A stretch of 64,000 nucleotides of DNA, from positions 148,684 to 212,683 of the forward strand of contig NZ_WFLK01000014.1 of the NCBI RefSeq assembly GCF_009208565.1, written 5' to 3'. Positions 9,594 through 19,499 of the stretch are shown in pieces (position 1 is the first letter of the stretch; each line of letters begins with the position of its first letter). Source of the DNA: Janthinobacterium aquaticum (GTDB lineage Bacteria; Pseudomonadota; Gammaproteobacteria; Burkholderiales; Burkholderiaceae_D). A program made the position numbers and the translations under genes. The notes beneath the pieces are model-generated. The model was not told the DNA's origin. It made no database searches and worked only from the letters and a program-made list of their open reading frames with translations.

Positions 9594-10346
9594 CTAGGCT
9601 GCGGCGCCCGGCGCGCTGCGGCGCAACGCCGTAAAGGCGGCAAACTCCCATGAGCGAAAGCCCAGCAGCAGGGTAAAGCCGTCGCGTTCCTCGGCCGGCC
9701 GGCGGCGGTCGTTCTGGTGCAGCCGCGCCAGTTCTTCGGCCAACTGGCGGATTTTCTGCACCATCTCCTGCGCACTGGGCATGCACAGGCGCGCCGGGAT
9801 GCACATCAGCGTTTCACCTAGGCCGTCGAAGTGGCCGCTGAAATAATCGGCCACCACATGCTCGCGGAAATACTGCTGTACCGGGCCGTCGGCCAGCCAG
9901 TGAAAGGCGTTTGACACGCGCAGGCTGTAGCGGTTCAGCGGTTTCAATTCGATCAGGCCCAGGCGGTCCAGTTCGGCCAGGTAGCCGATGCATTCGGCTT
10001 GCGTCAGCGCATAGGTTTCCACCACCTGTTCCAGCGTCCAGTGGCCGAGACAGCAGATGGCCACCAGCAGCAAGCGCGGATGGGCCACCAGCGACTTTTC
10101 CTGTACCAGCGTGAGCGTGTCGGCATGCGGCGTGATATCGGCTGCGCCGCGCAGCACGTCTTCCATGGCGATACCGGCCGCCTTGCAGATCAGCGCCAGG
10201 CGCGACAGCGACATGTCGTGCTGGCCGAACATGCGCTTGACGCTCGATTCGCTCATGTCGATGCGTTCGGCCAGCACTTTGTAGGTAATGCCGGCAGCGC
10301 GCAGCTCGGCACGCAATACGCGCAAGACCAGTTCGGGAGAGCTCAT
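9594..10346 (-). CDS. XRE-family helix-turn-helix transcriptional regulator
   Basis: This 250-residue protein has an N-terminal helix-turn-helix of the Cro/C1 type (about residues 8-62: LRAAGITYKVLAERIDMSESSVKRMF followed by LSRLALICKAAGI; two separate helices quoted in part). The C-terminal part of about 180 residues is helical, has no domain I can name, and may sense a ligand or mediate dimerisation. The gene ends two bases from the convergent patatin gene. Its upstream region carries two direct repeats at 10403-10431, suggesting autoregulation. Target genes cannot be told from the sequence. Confidence 0.8.
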   Translation of the reverse strand: MSSPELVLRVLRAELRAAGITYKVLAERIDMSESSVKRMFGQHDMSLSRLALICKAAGIAMEDVLRGAADITPHADTLTLVQEKSLVAHPRLLLVAICCLGHWTLEQVVETYALTQAECIGYLAELDRLGLIELKPLNRYSLRVSNAFHWLADGPVQQYFREHVVADYFSGHFDGLGETLMCIPARLCMPSAQEMVQKIRQLAEELARLHQNDRRRPAEERDGFTLLLGFRSWEFAAFTALRRSAPGAAA

Positions 10347-10402
10347 GATATCCTCTTATGCAAGTTTGGGCGCATTTTACGCTACCAAATGTATTCTTTT
10401 AC

Positions 10403-10431
10403 GGTACTTTGCACAAGCAGATGGTACTTTG
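10403..10431. promoter_or_regulatory. Paired direct repeats upstream of the XRE regulator (putative operator and promoter)
   Basis: GGTACTTTG occurs at 10403-10411 and again at 10423-10431, exactly 20 bases apart, about two helical turns. On the minus strand the downstream copy lies against a possible promoter for the regulator gene (TTGTGC, 17-base spacer, TACATT). The spacing and position fit a dimeric repressor binding over its own promoter; this is inference. Confidence 0.45.
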
Positions 10432-10531
10432 GGGAAAAGAGGCGGAAACTGTGCAGCAGGCCTGATCGCGGACACCCGTCATGGGCGTCCGCAGGCGGCC
10501 AACAATTACAGCACGCAGTTACAACAGATAA

Positions 10532-11887
<1,356 letters not shown>

Positions 11888-11901
11888 GTGCTTGTCCGTT
11901 C

Positions 11902-12438
11902 CTAGTCCAGCGTTTCAATGATGTGCGACATATTTGTGTAGATACACAGTTCGCCGGCGATGGTCAGCGACTTCTTGACCACTTCGGCCGGCGACAGGTC
12001 GGTGTTTTCCTGCAGCGCCTTGGCGGCCGACTGGGCGTAGGTGCCGCCCGAACCGATGGCGCCGATGCCGTCTTCCGGCTCGAGCACGTCGCCGTTTCCG
12101 GTAATGACCAGCGTCGATTCGCTATCGGCCACCAGCAGCATCGCTTCCAGGCGGCGCAGCACGCGGTCGGTGCGCCAGTCCTTGGCCAGTTCGACCGAAG
12201 CGCGCAGCAGGTTGCCCTGGTGTTTTTCCAGCTTGCCTTCAAAGCGGTCGAGCAGGGTAAAGGCATCGGCGGTGCCGCCGGCAAAGCCGACCAGGACCTT
12301 GCCCTGGTACAGCTTGCGCACCTTGCGGGCCGTGCCTTTCATGACGATATTGCCTAGTGTGACCTGGCCGTCGCCGCCAAGCGCCACCTGCTTGCCGCGG
12401 CGGACGCACAGAATGGTAGTGCCGTGAAATTGTTCCAT
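11902..12438 (-). CDS. hslV: ATP-dependent protease peptidase subunit HslV (ClpQ)
   Basis: HslV is the proteasome-like threonine peptidase of the HslVU complex (178 residues). The start at 12438 gives Met-Glu-Gln-Phe-His-Gly followed by Thr-Thr-Ile. The first Thr (residue 7) is the expected catalytic N-terminal nucleophile after removal of the six-residue leader. GAGGT sits five bases upstream. A longer opening from 12462 has no family support. The GGDGQVTLG and [10 protein letters not shown] motifs are present. The gene is in an operon with hslU and lies downstream of dksA, separated from it by a terminator hairpin. Confidence 0.97.
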   Translation of the reverse strand: MEQFHGTTILCVRRGKQVALGGDGQVTLGNIVMKGTARKVRKLYQGKVLVGFAGGTADAFTLLDRFEGKLEKHQGNLLRASVELAKDWRTDRVLRRLEAMLLVADSESTLVITGNGDVLEPEDGIGAIGSGGTYAQSAAKALQENTDLSPAEVVKKSLTIAGELCIYTNMSHIIETLD

Positions 12439-12543
12439 ATTGACCTCAAGATGATCGAGCAAAAGCGCGCAATGGCGCCGTAATGGGCTTGAGGTGGGGA
12501 TGCTTCAGGCAATTGCAAGCGCTGGCAGGGCAGGCCGCCAGGC

Positions 12544-12579
12544 AAAAAAAAAGCATGCCACCGTAGCAGCATGCTTTTT
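12544..12579 (-). terminator. Bidirectional-looking intrinsic terminator between dksA and hslV
   Basis: An 11-base stem AAAAAGCATGC (12548-12558) pairs with GCATGCTTTTT (12569-12579) around a 10-base loop. Runs of A on the left and T on the right give U-tracts on either strand. In this context it ends the dksA transcript on the minus strand, so hslVU probably has its own promoter between here and 12438. Confidence 0.8.
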
Positions 12580-12596
12580 ATGTTGCTGCTGGCAGA

Positions 12597-13049
12597 TCAG
12601 TCGCCGTACAGCTTTTGTTTCAGTTCGCGCCGTTGCTGCGCTTCCAGCGACAGCGTGGCCGTCGGACGGGCGATCAGGCGTGGAATGCCGATCGGCTCAC
12701 CCGTTTCTTCGCACCAGCCGTAGTCGCCGGCGTCGATGCTGGCGATCGATTGCTGCACTTTTTTCAGCAGCTTGCGCTCGCGGTCGCGCGTGCGCAGTTC
12801 GAGCGCGTGCTCTTCTTCAATGGTGGCGCGGTCGGCCGGATCAGGCACCAGCACGGTCTCGCGCAGGTGTTCGGTGGTCTCGTCCGCGTTTTTCAACAGC
12901 TCTTTTTCAAGTTGCTGCAACCGGGCCTTGAAGAAAGCCATTTGTGCCGGATTCATGTAGTCATCTTCGCTCATGGCGCGAATTTGTTCTTCGCTGATGA
13001 GCGGGATTTCCTGGGCGGCGGCCGGGGTCGATTTATTAGTTTTAGTCAT
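12597..13049 (-). CDS. dksA: RNA polymerase-binding transcription factor DksA (one-cysteine form)
   Basis: DksA binds the RNA polymerase secondary channel and acts with ppGpp in the stringent response. From ATG 13049 the protein has 150 residues, the normal length. An upstream in-frame ATG at 13118 would add 23 residues with no family counterpart. The coiled-coil tip DPADRA (residues 70-75), needed for function, is intact. Of the four zinc-finger cysteines only the first is kept (Cys113 in GWCEETGEPIG); the others read Thr, Ser and Ala. Such cysteine-poor DksA proteins are known to work without zinc. A CobW-type metal GTPase gene lies next upstream on the same strand. Confidence 0.95.
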   Translation of the reverse strand: MTKTNKSTPAAAQEIPLISEEQIRAMSEDDYMNPAQMAFFKARLQQLEKELLKNADETTEHLRETVLVPDPADRATIEEEHALELRTRDRERKLLKKVQQSIASIDAGDYGWCEETGEPIGIPRLIARPTATLSLEAQQRRELKQKLYGD

Positions 13050-13531
13050 GACTTCGCTTACCTTCGATACGACAGAGTTTTCAAATTGATCAGTTGCTGC
13101 GGTTCTGGCCTTGGCCATGGCCGATCAACTGTACAGGTTCAGCTGGGCATTGCTGTCCGGGGTACTGCTTGCGACCTTGCTTGGCCGACGGTCTGGATCG
13201 CCGTACGGCCATTGCCATTGACAACTTCTTACCGCTTTTTGCCAGTCTCGCGCTAGCGGCGTCGACCGGCGTGTTGGGTGCATCGGTTTCTGCCAGGCAT
13301 GGGCCGTGGCAGTTTGCCTGTATTTCATGACAGGCTCACGACAAGAGCCTTTCGTCGCTGATTTTGGCACGCTTTACGGTATATTGCCATCCCGATTTGT
13401 TGCCCAGGTGATCAGAGGCCTCAGTTGTGGAGCGAATCGCACCACAGTGCTACAACGGCCTCGGCAGAGCGGGAAAATGTTCAACTTTCCCTTTCCTGTT
13501 TGCAACGTGTAAATCGCAAAACCCGGCTAGT
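13050..13531. other. Intergenic region between dksA and the CobW-like gene
   Basis: About 480 bases with no convincing gene. Short open frames on both strands lack ribosome sites and have unlikely, Arg/Ser/Trp-rich compositions. The region must hold the minus-strand dksA promoter unless dksA is read through from the CobW-like gene. I searched by eye for a Zur-type palindrome and did not find a clear one. Confidence 0.6.
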
Positions 13532-14626
13532 TTATACCAAACACTGTTCAAGTCCGCCAACAAAGATGTCTTTTGGTAGATTTTTGCCAATAAACACCAT
13601 TTTGCTGCCACGCACTTCATCCTCGCCCCATTTGGCGCCCAGGTCGCTGCCCATCAGCTGGTGCACGCCCTGAAACACCACCTTGCGCTCGGCGCCCTGC
13701 ATCAGCAGCACGCCCTTGTAGCGCAGCATGCGTGGACCGTACACCTGCACCAGGCCGCCGAGGAACTCGTCGAGTTTGGCGCTGTCAAACGGACGCGTGC
13801 TCTTGAACACAAAGGCGGCGATATCATCGCTGTGGTGGGCGTGATGATGGTCGTGGTGACCGCAGTCGGTGGCGCACGCGTCGCTGTGCTCGTGCTCATG
13901 AGCGTGCTCGTGCTCATGCTTGTGCGCCTTGTCGTGCGCCTTGTCATGATCATGGACATGCGCGCTTTCGGTGGCCAGGAAGTCCGGGTCCAGCTCCAGC
14001 TTTTCGTTCAGGTTGAAGCCGCGGATATCGAGCACGTCGGCAATCGGCGCACGGCCAAAGTCGACCTTGGCGATCGGCGCGCGCGGGTTGATGCGTTTCA
14101 GTCGGCGCGTCAGTGCCGCCACGTCTTGTTCGCTGACCAGATCGGTTTTCGATAGCAGCAGCTTGTCGGCAAAGCCCACCTGACGCTGGGCTTCCTCGTA
14201 GTCGTCCAGTTGCGTCATGGCGTGGCGCGCATCGACCACGGTCACGATGGCGTCCAGCATATACTGGCTACCGACTTCCTCGTCCACAAAGAAGGTCTGC
14301 GCCACCGGTCCCGGATTGGCCAGGCCGGTGGTTTCAATTACCACGCGGTCAAAGTTGATCAGCCCGGCTGCGCGCTTTTGCGCCAGCGCCGTCAGGCCCA
14401 CGATCAGGTCGCCGCGCACGGTGCAGCAGATGCAGCCGTTGTTCATTTCGATAATTTGTTCGTTGCTGTCCTGCACCAGTATCTCGTTATCGATATTTTC
14501 CTGGCCAAATTCGTTTTCAATCACGGCAATGCGCAGGCCATGCTCTTCCTGCAAGATGCGGTTGAGCAAAGTGGTTTTGCCGGCGCCCAGGAAACCGGTC
14601 AGGATGGTGGTGGGGATCAGTGCCAT
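13532..14626 (-). CDS. CobW/COG0523-family metal-binding GTPase
   Basis: A P-loop GTPase (364 residues) of the CobW/YjiA/ZigA family, which handle zinc or other metals for client proteins. Seen: Walker A GFLGAGKTT near residue 11, the signature metal motif CICC (in NGCICCTVRGDL), a long His/Asp/Glu/Lys-rich segment at about residues 233-275 with some 17 histidines, and a C-terminal CobW_C domain. A His-rich stretch of this kind typically binds Zn or Ni. It lies upstream of dksA on the same strand, a pairing noted for COG0523 genes in several proteobacteria. The metal and client are not determined by sequence; zinc is the likeliest. Confidence 0.9.
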   Translation of the reverse strand: MALIPTTILTGFLGAGKTTLLNRILQEEHGLRIAVIENEFGQENIDNEILVQDSNEQIIEMNNGCICCTVRGDLIVGLTALAQKRAAGLINFDRVVIETTGLANPGPVAQTFFVDEEVGSQYMLDAIVTVVDARHAMTQLDDYEEAQRQVGFADKLLLSKTDLVSEQDVAALTRRLKRINPRAPIAKVDFGRAPIADVLDIRGFNLNEKLELDPDFLATESAHVHDHDKAHDKAHKHEHEHAHEHEHSDACATDCGHHDHHHAHHSDDIAAFVFKSTRPFDSAKLDEFLGGLVQVYGPRMLRYKGVLLMQGAERKVVFQGVHQLMGSDLGAKWGEDEVRGSKMVFIGKNLPKDIFVGGLEQCLV

Positions 14627-14756
14627 GGAGATTGCCTATGCTGTGTATCGGGTGTGCCGCCGCGTTATCGGGCGAATCCAGACGATTATGCCGGAATTTT
14701 TTAAAAGCTTGCAAATGTGCCTGAATCGCTTGATATGCATCAGAAACGCAGCGGAA

Positions 14757-15704
14757 CTATTTGCTGCGCGCGCGTGGATGCGCCTTGTCGTATACCGCCG
14801 ACAGGTGCTGGAAATCAAGCGCTGTATAGACCTGGGTCGAGGTGATGCTGGCGTGTCCCAGCATTTCCTGTACGGCGCGCAGGTCGCCTGACGACTGCAG
14901 CAGGTGCGAGGCAAACGAATGACGCAGCACGTGCGGATGCACGTTGGCCGGGATGCCGGTTGCCAGCGCATGTTTTTTCAGGCGCAGCTGCAATACGCGC
15001 GGCGAAATGCGCGTGCCGCGCGTACTAAGGAACAGCGCCGCACTGCCGTCGCGCGCCGGCGGACGCACGGCCAGCCAGGCGGAGAGCGCCACCAGTGCGC
15101 CTTTGCCGACCGGCACCTTGCGCATCTTGTTGCCCTTGCCGGTCACCACGACTTCAAAGTTGGCCAGGTCTAGCCAGCCCAGCGAGGCATCGCCGCTGGC
15201 GTCGGCCTTGCAGAAATGGGTATCGAGACTGGTCAGTTCGGACACGCGCAGGCCGCTTGAATAGAGCAGCTCGAACATGGCGCGGTCGCATAGCTGTTCC
15301 AGTTCCTGCCCACCCTGCTGGTGCTGGCCAGGCGCAACCAGATGCACGGCGTCGTCGACCGACAGCGCCTTGGGCAGGCTTTTTGCACGTTTGGGGGCGC
15401 GTACGCCGTCGACCGGGTTGGCGTCGAGGCTGGTCTCACTGCTGAGCCAGTTGAAAAAGCCGCGCCAGGACGACAGCTTGCGGGCAATCGTGCGCGGCGT
15501 CAGGCCGCTGGCATGCAGCTTGAATGCATGGCGGCGCACTTCGCTGTGGGGCAGCGCCTGCCATGGCGTCTCGCCACTGAACGCCAGCAGTTCATGCAGG
15601 TCGCGCCGGTAGGCGTCCACGGTATGGGGCGACAGCTTGCGCTGCACGCGTAATTGCAGCAGATAGGCGTCGAGCCATGCGCTGTTGCTGCGCGCTGTCG
15701 TCAT
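14757..15704 (-). CDS. xerC: Tyrosine recombinase XerC
   Basis: XerC works with XerD at dif to resolve chromosome dimers. The 315-residue protein from ATG 15704 has the N-terminal SAM-like core-binding domain and a catalytic domain. The catalytic domain shows Arg in SGLRVSELTSL, Lys in GKGNKMRKV, HVLRHSFASHLL, a His in LGHASI and the Tyr nucleophile in STQVYTALD. A further upstream opening to 15848 reads into the DUF484 gene in another frame and has no recombinase features. It follows the DUF484 gene after seven bases, the conserved DUF484-xerC arrangement, which supports XerC over a phage integrase. Confidence 0.95.
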   Translation of the reverse strand: MTTARSNSAWLDAYLLQLRVQRKLSPHTVDAYRRDLHELLAFSGETPWQALPHSEVRRHAFKLHASGLTPRTIARKLSSWRGFFNWLSSETSLDANPVDGVRAPKRAKSLPKALSVDDAVHLVAPGQHQQGGQELEQLCDRAMFELLYSSGLRVSELTSLDTHFCKADASGDASLGWLDLANFEVVVTGKGNKMRKVPVGKGALVALSAWLAVRPPARDGSAALFLSTRGTRISPRVLQLRLKKHALATGIPANVHPHVLRHSFASHLLQSSGDLRAVQEMLGHASITSTQVYTALDFQHLSAVYDKAHPRARSK

Positions 15705-15711
15705 GGCCGTG

Positions 15712-16380
15712 TCAGCTTGCTGCGCGCAAGGCGTCCAGTGCGGCGCTGGCGGTATTGCCAATATGCACCAGGAAGTCGGTCCCCATCTCGGTGGTAAAGC
15801 GTTCGCTGTCGGGCGAACCGAGCACCAGCAGGCCAAAGGTGCCGGCACCGGGGGCGCGCAGCGCGATCATGACGGTCGAGGCGATCTTGTCGGCCTGCAG
15901 CCAGTGCACGGCTTCAAAGTCGTGGTTGCTGCCGCAATACGGCGTTTGCAGGCCATTGGCAAACATGCGCACGTCGGCCGTGACGTCCTGGCCGTGCCAG
16001 GCGTCGGCATACTCGGGCGCCAGTTGCCACAGACGCAGGCTGGCGTAAGGCACGTCGAAGTTTTTCTTCAGCGCATCGACCAGCACGCGTGGCATGGTGG
16101 CGATATCGCGCACTTGCAGCATGGCCTGGTTCCAGCCGTGGAATTTGTTGGCAATCGCGCCGTTTTCCTGGGCAATGCGGCTGAGGTTGGACATGCGCAG
16201 TTCCAGCGCCTTGTACTTGTCGCGCATCACTTCCATCTGGCGTTCTTGCAGTGAAATGGTGCGCCCCGTCAGCGGACTGCTCAGTTTGACCTCGCCGAGC
16301 AGGCTGGTGTGTTCTTCGAAAAAGTTCGGATGCTCGCTCAGATACTGGGCGACGGTGCTTGAATCGAGTGTAGCGCTCAT
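15712..16380 (-). CDS. DUF484 family protein (GAF-like)
   Basis: A 222-residue protein of the DUF484 family, whose genes stand directly before xerC in many proteobacteria. The N-terminus has VAQYLSEHPNFFEEH, a helical linker with LQERQMEVMRDKYKALE and a C-terminal GAF-like domain with FGLLVLGSPDSERFTTEMGTD typical of the family. Function is unknown. The start at 16380 is chosen because the family begins with a short acidic segment before VAQYL; earlier in-frame ATGs would add an unconserved stretch of 28 residues. Cotranscription with xerC is likely. Confidence 0.9.
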   Translation of the reverse strand: MSATLDSSTVAQYLSEHPNFFEEHTSLLGEVKLSSPLTGRTISLQERQMEVMRDKYKALELRMSNLSRIAQENGAIANKFHGWNQAMLQVRDIATMPRVLVDALKKNFDVPYASLRLWQLAPEYADAWHGQDVTADVRMFANGLQTPYCGSNHDFEAVHWLQADKIASTVMIALRAPGAGTFGLLVLGSPDSERFTTEMGTDFLVHIGNTASAALDALRAAS

Positions 16381-16471
16381 TGATGGTTTCAGTCGGTAGA
16401 AAGAGGAACGCTTCATTCTAACCGAGACTGTGGCGCACAAAAGCGGATTCCTGCCTAAAAGCACGCAGGCG

Positions 16472-16502
16472 TAAAAAAAGCGGCATGGTTGCCCATGCCG
16501 CT
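16472..16502 (-). terminator. Intrinsic terminator of the porin gene
   Basis: A ten-base perfect stem AGCGGCATGG / CCATGCCGCT (16493-16502 and 16479-16488, minus-strand reading) with a four-base loop, followed on the minus strand by a T-run at 16473-16479. It lies about 45 bases past the porin stop. Confidence 0.85.
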
Positions 16503-16548
16503 ACCTATTCCACGTGCCTGCCGCCCTCATGCGCGGCGGCTCAGGACA

Positions 16549-17628
16549 TTAGAAATTGTGGTGTACGCCAACGCCCACGTAGTTGTTCGAGGTGGTGTTG
16601 TTGTAGTTGGTCGCGCTGGCCACTTTCTTGTTCGAAATATCTGCGTACAGATAGGTGCGTTTCGACAGGTTGTAGTCATAGCCCAGCGATGCCTGCTTGG
16701 TCTTGGCCACGCCGTCCGGCGTTTTCTGGCCGTAACCGGCGCGGATCTTGCCTGGACCGACGTCATAGTTCATGCCCAGTACCCAGGCTTTGGTATCGGT
16801 ATTGACGATCTTGAAGTTGCCGTCGTCCTGATGCTGGTACGACGCCATCAGTCGCAGTTCCGGCGCAACATTGAACGAGGCGCCGACCGACCACAGCTTC
16901 GCTTGCACGGCGTTGCGCTCGTAAGCGGCCATCGCGCCGAACTGGGCGTAGTTATAGGTGACCGACATCGAGTACGGGTTCGACGCTGGCGCCACGTTCG
17001 CTGGCAGGGCAAAGTTGCCGCTGGCGTTGGTGGTCAGGTTACGCACGGTCGCAGCGACGGCAGCGTTGTTGTTGGCTTCTTTGGCGGCAACGGTGGCGTT
17101 GAACTGGAAGCCGGCGATCACTGGCGAGTTGAAGAACACGGCGTTCGAGAAGCGGTTGCGCGAGTTGCCTGGGGCGCTCAGCGGATCGCTGGTGTAGCCG
17201 GCCACAGTCAGGTCGGTCTGGAAACCGGCTGGAGTTGGCATGCCCGACCATGGATCGAACGCGGTGCTCGATTCCTGGAATGCGGTCAGGCCACGGCCCA
17301 AGCGCACGGTACCGAAGTCGCCTTGCAGGCCGACGCGGCTCTGACCTTGGAACAGCGGACGCGAGTTGGCGCCCGAGGTGTTTTCAATGGTGCCGGTATC
17401 GGATTCGTAGCGAATTTCCAGTTGGAAAATGGCTTTCAGGCCGCTGCCCAGGTCTTCCGTACCCTTGAAGCCCAGCTTGTTGTTGTCGCGCTTGGTGACA
17501 GCCGCGCTCGAGCCGGTTGCCTTGGCGACGCCAGCATCGATGGTGCCGTAGATTTGAACCGACGACTGCGCATGTGCGGTGGCGGCAAACGCGCCAAAAA
17601 GGGCGAGGGCAACGAGTGATTTTTTCAT
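16549..17628 (-). CDS. Gram-negative porin (Omp32/OmpC-like trimeric porin)
   Basis: An outer-membrane general porin of 359 residues. Seen: a signal peptide ending Ala-His-Ala (about residue 20), the betaproteobacterial porin opening SSVQIYGTIDAGVAKATG, RSRVGLQGDFGTVRLGR-type strand motifs, and a C-terminal Phe (GVGVHHNF) as recognised by the Bam complex. It passes small hydrophilic solutes; ion selectivity cannot be judged. The ribosome site AGGGAAAAAGAC stands before the ATG. It is monocistronic, with its own terminator, and has a 333-base upstream region. Codon choice is biased as in a highly expressed gene. Confidence 0.96.
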   Translation of the reverse strand: MKKSLVALALFGAFAATAHAQSSVQIYGTIDAGVAKATGSSAAVTKRDNNKLGFKGTEDLGSGLKAIFQLEIRYESDTGTIENTSGANSRPLFQGQSRVGLQGDFGTVRLGRGLTAFQESSTAFDPWSGMPTPAGFQTDLTVAGYTSDPLSAPGNSRNRFSNAVFFNSPVIAGFQFNATVAAKEANNNAAVAATVRNLTTNASGNFALPANVAPASNPYSMSVTYNYAQFGAMAAYERNAVQAKLWSVGASFNVAPELRLMASYQHQDDGNFKIVNTDTKAWVLGMNYDVGPGKIRAGYGQKTPDGVAKTKQASLGYDYNLSKRTYLYADISNKKVASATNYNNTTSNNYVGVGVHHNF

Positions 17629-17961
17629 GTCTTTTTCCCTATTTAAAGTTGGTTTCGTCAGAGAGCCGAGCAGATTGAAAGGCGCTGAGTGCCGCGTTTC
17701 GATGAATCAACCTTAATTCCTCGGCGCGACAGCACAGATCGAATTGGTCAAATATGACTGAAAATATTGGTGGAAAGCATGGAGAGGTGCTTGTCCTGTT
17801 GTATTTTTGTAACGCGAGTGTGGCGTTAACGCACATCGGACAGCGCCGGTTTCCGCGCCCGGCGCGCTATGACAGTGCCAGCTTTGCGATAAGTAAATGT
17901 TGCGTCTAATCAAGTTTTTTGGCGTGTCAAGGCCGGATTTGGCGGAGAGGGACGGTACACT
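17629..17961. other. Divergent intergenic region: porin leader and Sel1-protein upstream
   Basis: 333 bases without a gene. It holds the ribosome site of the porin on the minus strand and GAGAGGGACGG before the Sel1-repeat gene on the plus strand. A perfect ten-base palindrome GCGTTAACGC lies at 17822-17831 and could be a binding site. The region from about 17745 to 17815 is AT-richer than the surroundings and probably contains the porin promoter, but I cannot fix a -10/-35 pair. Confidence 0.5.
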
Positions 17962-19497
17962 ATGGAACGGCTGGCAAAAGTCCGGCCTGGAGACAGCACA
18001 TTATTAGAATCATTGACTCTATATCGAGCATCGATGGCAAATCGTGAAATATTAGGATTGATCAAGCGCGCGCGCTCAGGCGACATGCCGGCGCAGCTGA
18101 CGCTGGGGCAAGTGTATTTGTTTGGCCACGGCGCGCCGAAAAGCCTGCCCACCGCCTTGCACTGGCTGGCCCGCGCAGCGCAGGAGGGCAGCCCCGATGC
18201 TTGCCGGCTGATCGGCGAACATGTGCCCTGCGAGGTGGCGCAGCCGATGGCAAGAACTTTGCTGCCCTATTATGAACAGGCGGCTGATGCCGGTTCACCC
18301 CGGGCTGCCCTGGCGCTGGCGCAACTGGTGCTGGGCGACGCCGCCACGACGTGCGAGCGCCTGCGGGCGCGCGCGCGCCAGGCGCTGGCAACGGCGGCGC
18401 AGGCCGGCCTGGCGGACGCCCAGTGGCTGCTGGCGCGGCACGAGGGCGGTGCGTCAGACAGCACCGCCAGCGATAGCGACGCCTGGCTGGAGCAGGCCTG
18501 GCGCGATGGCGACCAGGCGCGCTACCTGTCGCAGGCCTTGCCGCAGGCGCGCGAACTGTTGCAGCGCCAGGCGGCCGGCGGCGCGCGTGCGACGGCGCTC
18601 GATGCGCGCCAGGTACTGCTGCTGTCGCGCTGCGCACAATTATTGTTGCCTGCCGGCGAAGCCGAAGCCTGGCCTTGCTGCGAGCTGGCGGCACAGGGCG
18701 GCGACCGCACCGCGCAGCTGGAACTGGGCCTGGGCTATGCCCGCATGGACGCCCAGGGCCAGCGCCTTGCCGCCCGCAGCGGCGTGGCCAATTTCAAGCG
18801 CGCCGTGCGCTGGCTGACGCAGGCGGGTGAGCAGGGATTGGCTGAGGCGTGGTTTGTGCTGTCGCGCATCTACACCAAACCGGAGTTTTCGCAGCGTAAT
18901 GTCAGCGAGGCGCACAGCTGCCTGGAGCGCGCTGCCGATCTTGGTCATGGTGCGGCGCAGTTTGAATGCGGCATGCATGCCTGGCGCAACCGGCGCGATG
19001 GCGTCAACAGCGATGTGCGCGCCGCGTACTGGCTGTTGCAGGCGCAGGCGCAGGGCAGCGCCGAGGCCCAAACCGTGCTGGCCAGGATTGCGCCGCACGG
19101 CGAGGTTGCCGACTGGGGACAATTGGCGGCCGGGCTGGCCGGAGCGCAGCGACGCCTGCTCGACCAGCGCCATCCGCTGCTGGCGGCGCGGCTGGAACTG
19201 GCGCGCTGCTTTCACCTGTCGCGCGCCGAAGCGCTGCTGCTCGATGTGCATGCGGCCGACCAGGGGCATTGCCTGCTGATCGACATCAGTGCCGCCCACG
19301 GTCGCGGCAAGCGGCGCCTGGCGCTGATCCGCACGGCGCAGGAGCGCCAGGTGCTTGACCAGGTGCTGCGCGTGTTCGAGCATGTCGATTGCAGTCTGGC
19401 CGGGCCGGAAGGCAATTACCGGCAGCGGCTGTACCGGCTCAAGTGCTATCTGGCCGAACTGGACTTGCCGCAGGAGCAGCAGTTCCTGGCGGCGTAA
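17962..19497 (+). CDS. Sel1-like repeat (SLR/TPR) protein
   Basis: A 511-residue protein with several Sel1-type 36-residue helical repeats: AQLTLGQVYLFGHGAPKS, GSPRAALALAQLVLG, GLADAQWLLARHEGG, GDRTAQLELGLGYA, GLAEAWFVLSRIYTK, GHGAAQFECGMHAW and GSAEAQTVLARIA. Such repeats form protein-binding solenoids. No signal peptide is seen, so it is probably cytoplasmic. A non-repeat C-terminal domain of about 130 residues has no recognisable motif. GAGAGGG precedes the ATG at 17962; an internal Met at 18034 is the alternative start. It ends three bases from the convergent dapF. Function is unknown. Confidence 0.8.
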   Translation: MERLAKVRPGDSTLLESLTLYRASMANREILGLIKRARSGDMPAQLTLGQVYLFGHGAPKSLPTALHWLARAAQEGSPDACRLIGEHVPCEVAQPMARTLLPYYEQAADAGSPRAALALAQLVLGDAATTCERLRARARQALATAAQAGLADAQWLLARHEGGASDSTASDSDAWLEQAWRDGDQARYLSQALPQARELLQRQAAGGARATALDARQVLLLSRCAQLLLPAGEAEAWPCCELAAQGGDRTAQLELGLGYARMDAQGQRLAARSGVANFKRAVRWLTQAGEQGLAEAWFVLSRIYTKPEFSQRNVSEAHSCLERAADLGHGAAQFECGMHAWRNRRDGVNSDVRAAYWLLQAQAQGSAEAQTVLARIAPHGEVADWGQLAAGLAGAQRRLLDQRHPLLAARLELARCFHLSRAEALLLDVHAADQGHCLLIDISAAHGRGKRRLALIRTAQERQVLDQVLRVFEHVDCSLAGPEGNYRQRLYRLKCYLAELDLPQEQQFLAA

Positions 19498-19499
19498 CC

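Noticed and set aside
13125..13370. Small minus-strand open frame between dksA and the CobW-like gene
   Set aside because: No ribosome site and an unlikely composition rich in Arg, Gln, Trp and Ser.
14757..15704. Integrase of a mobile element
   Set aside because: The tyrosine recombinase sits behind DUF484 with the order typical of xerC; no attachment sites or cargo genes are seen.
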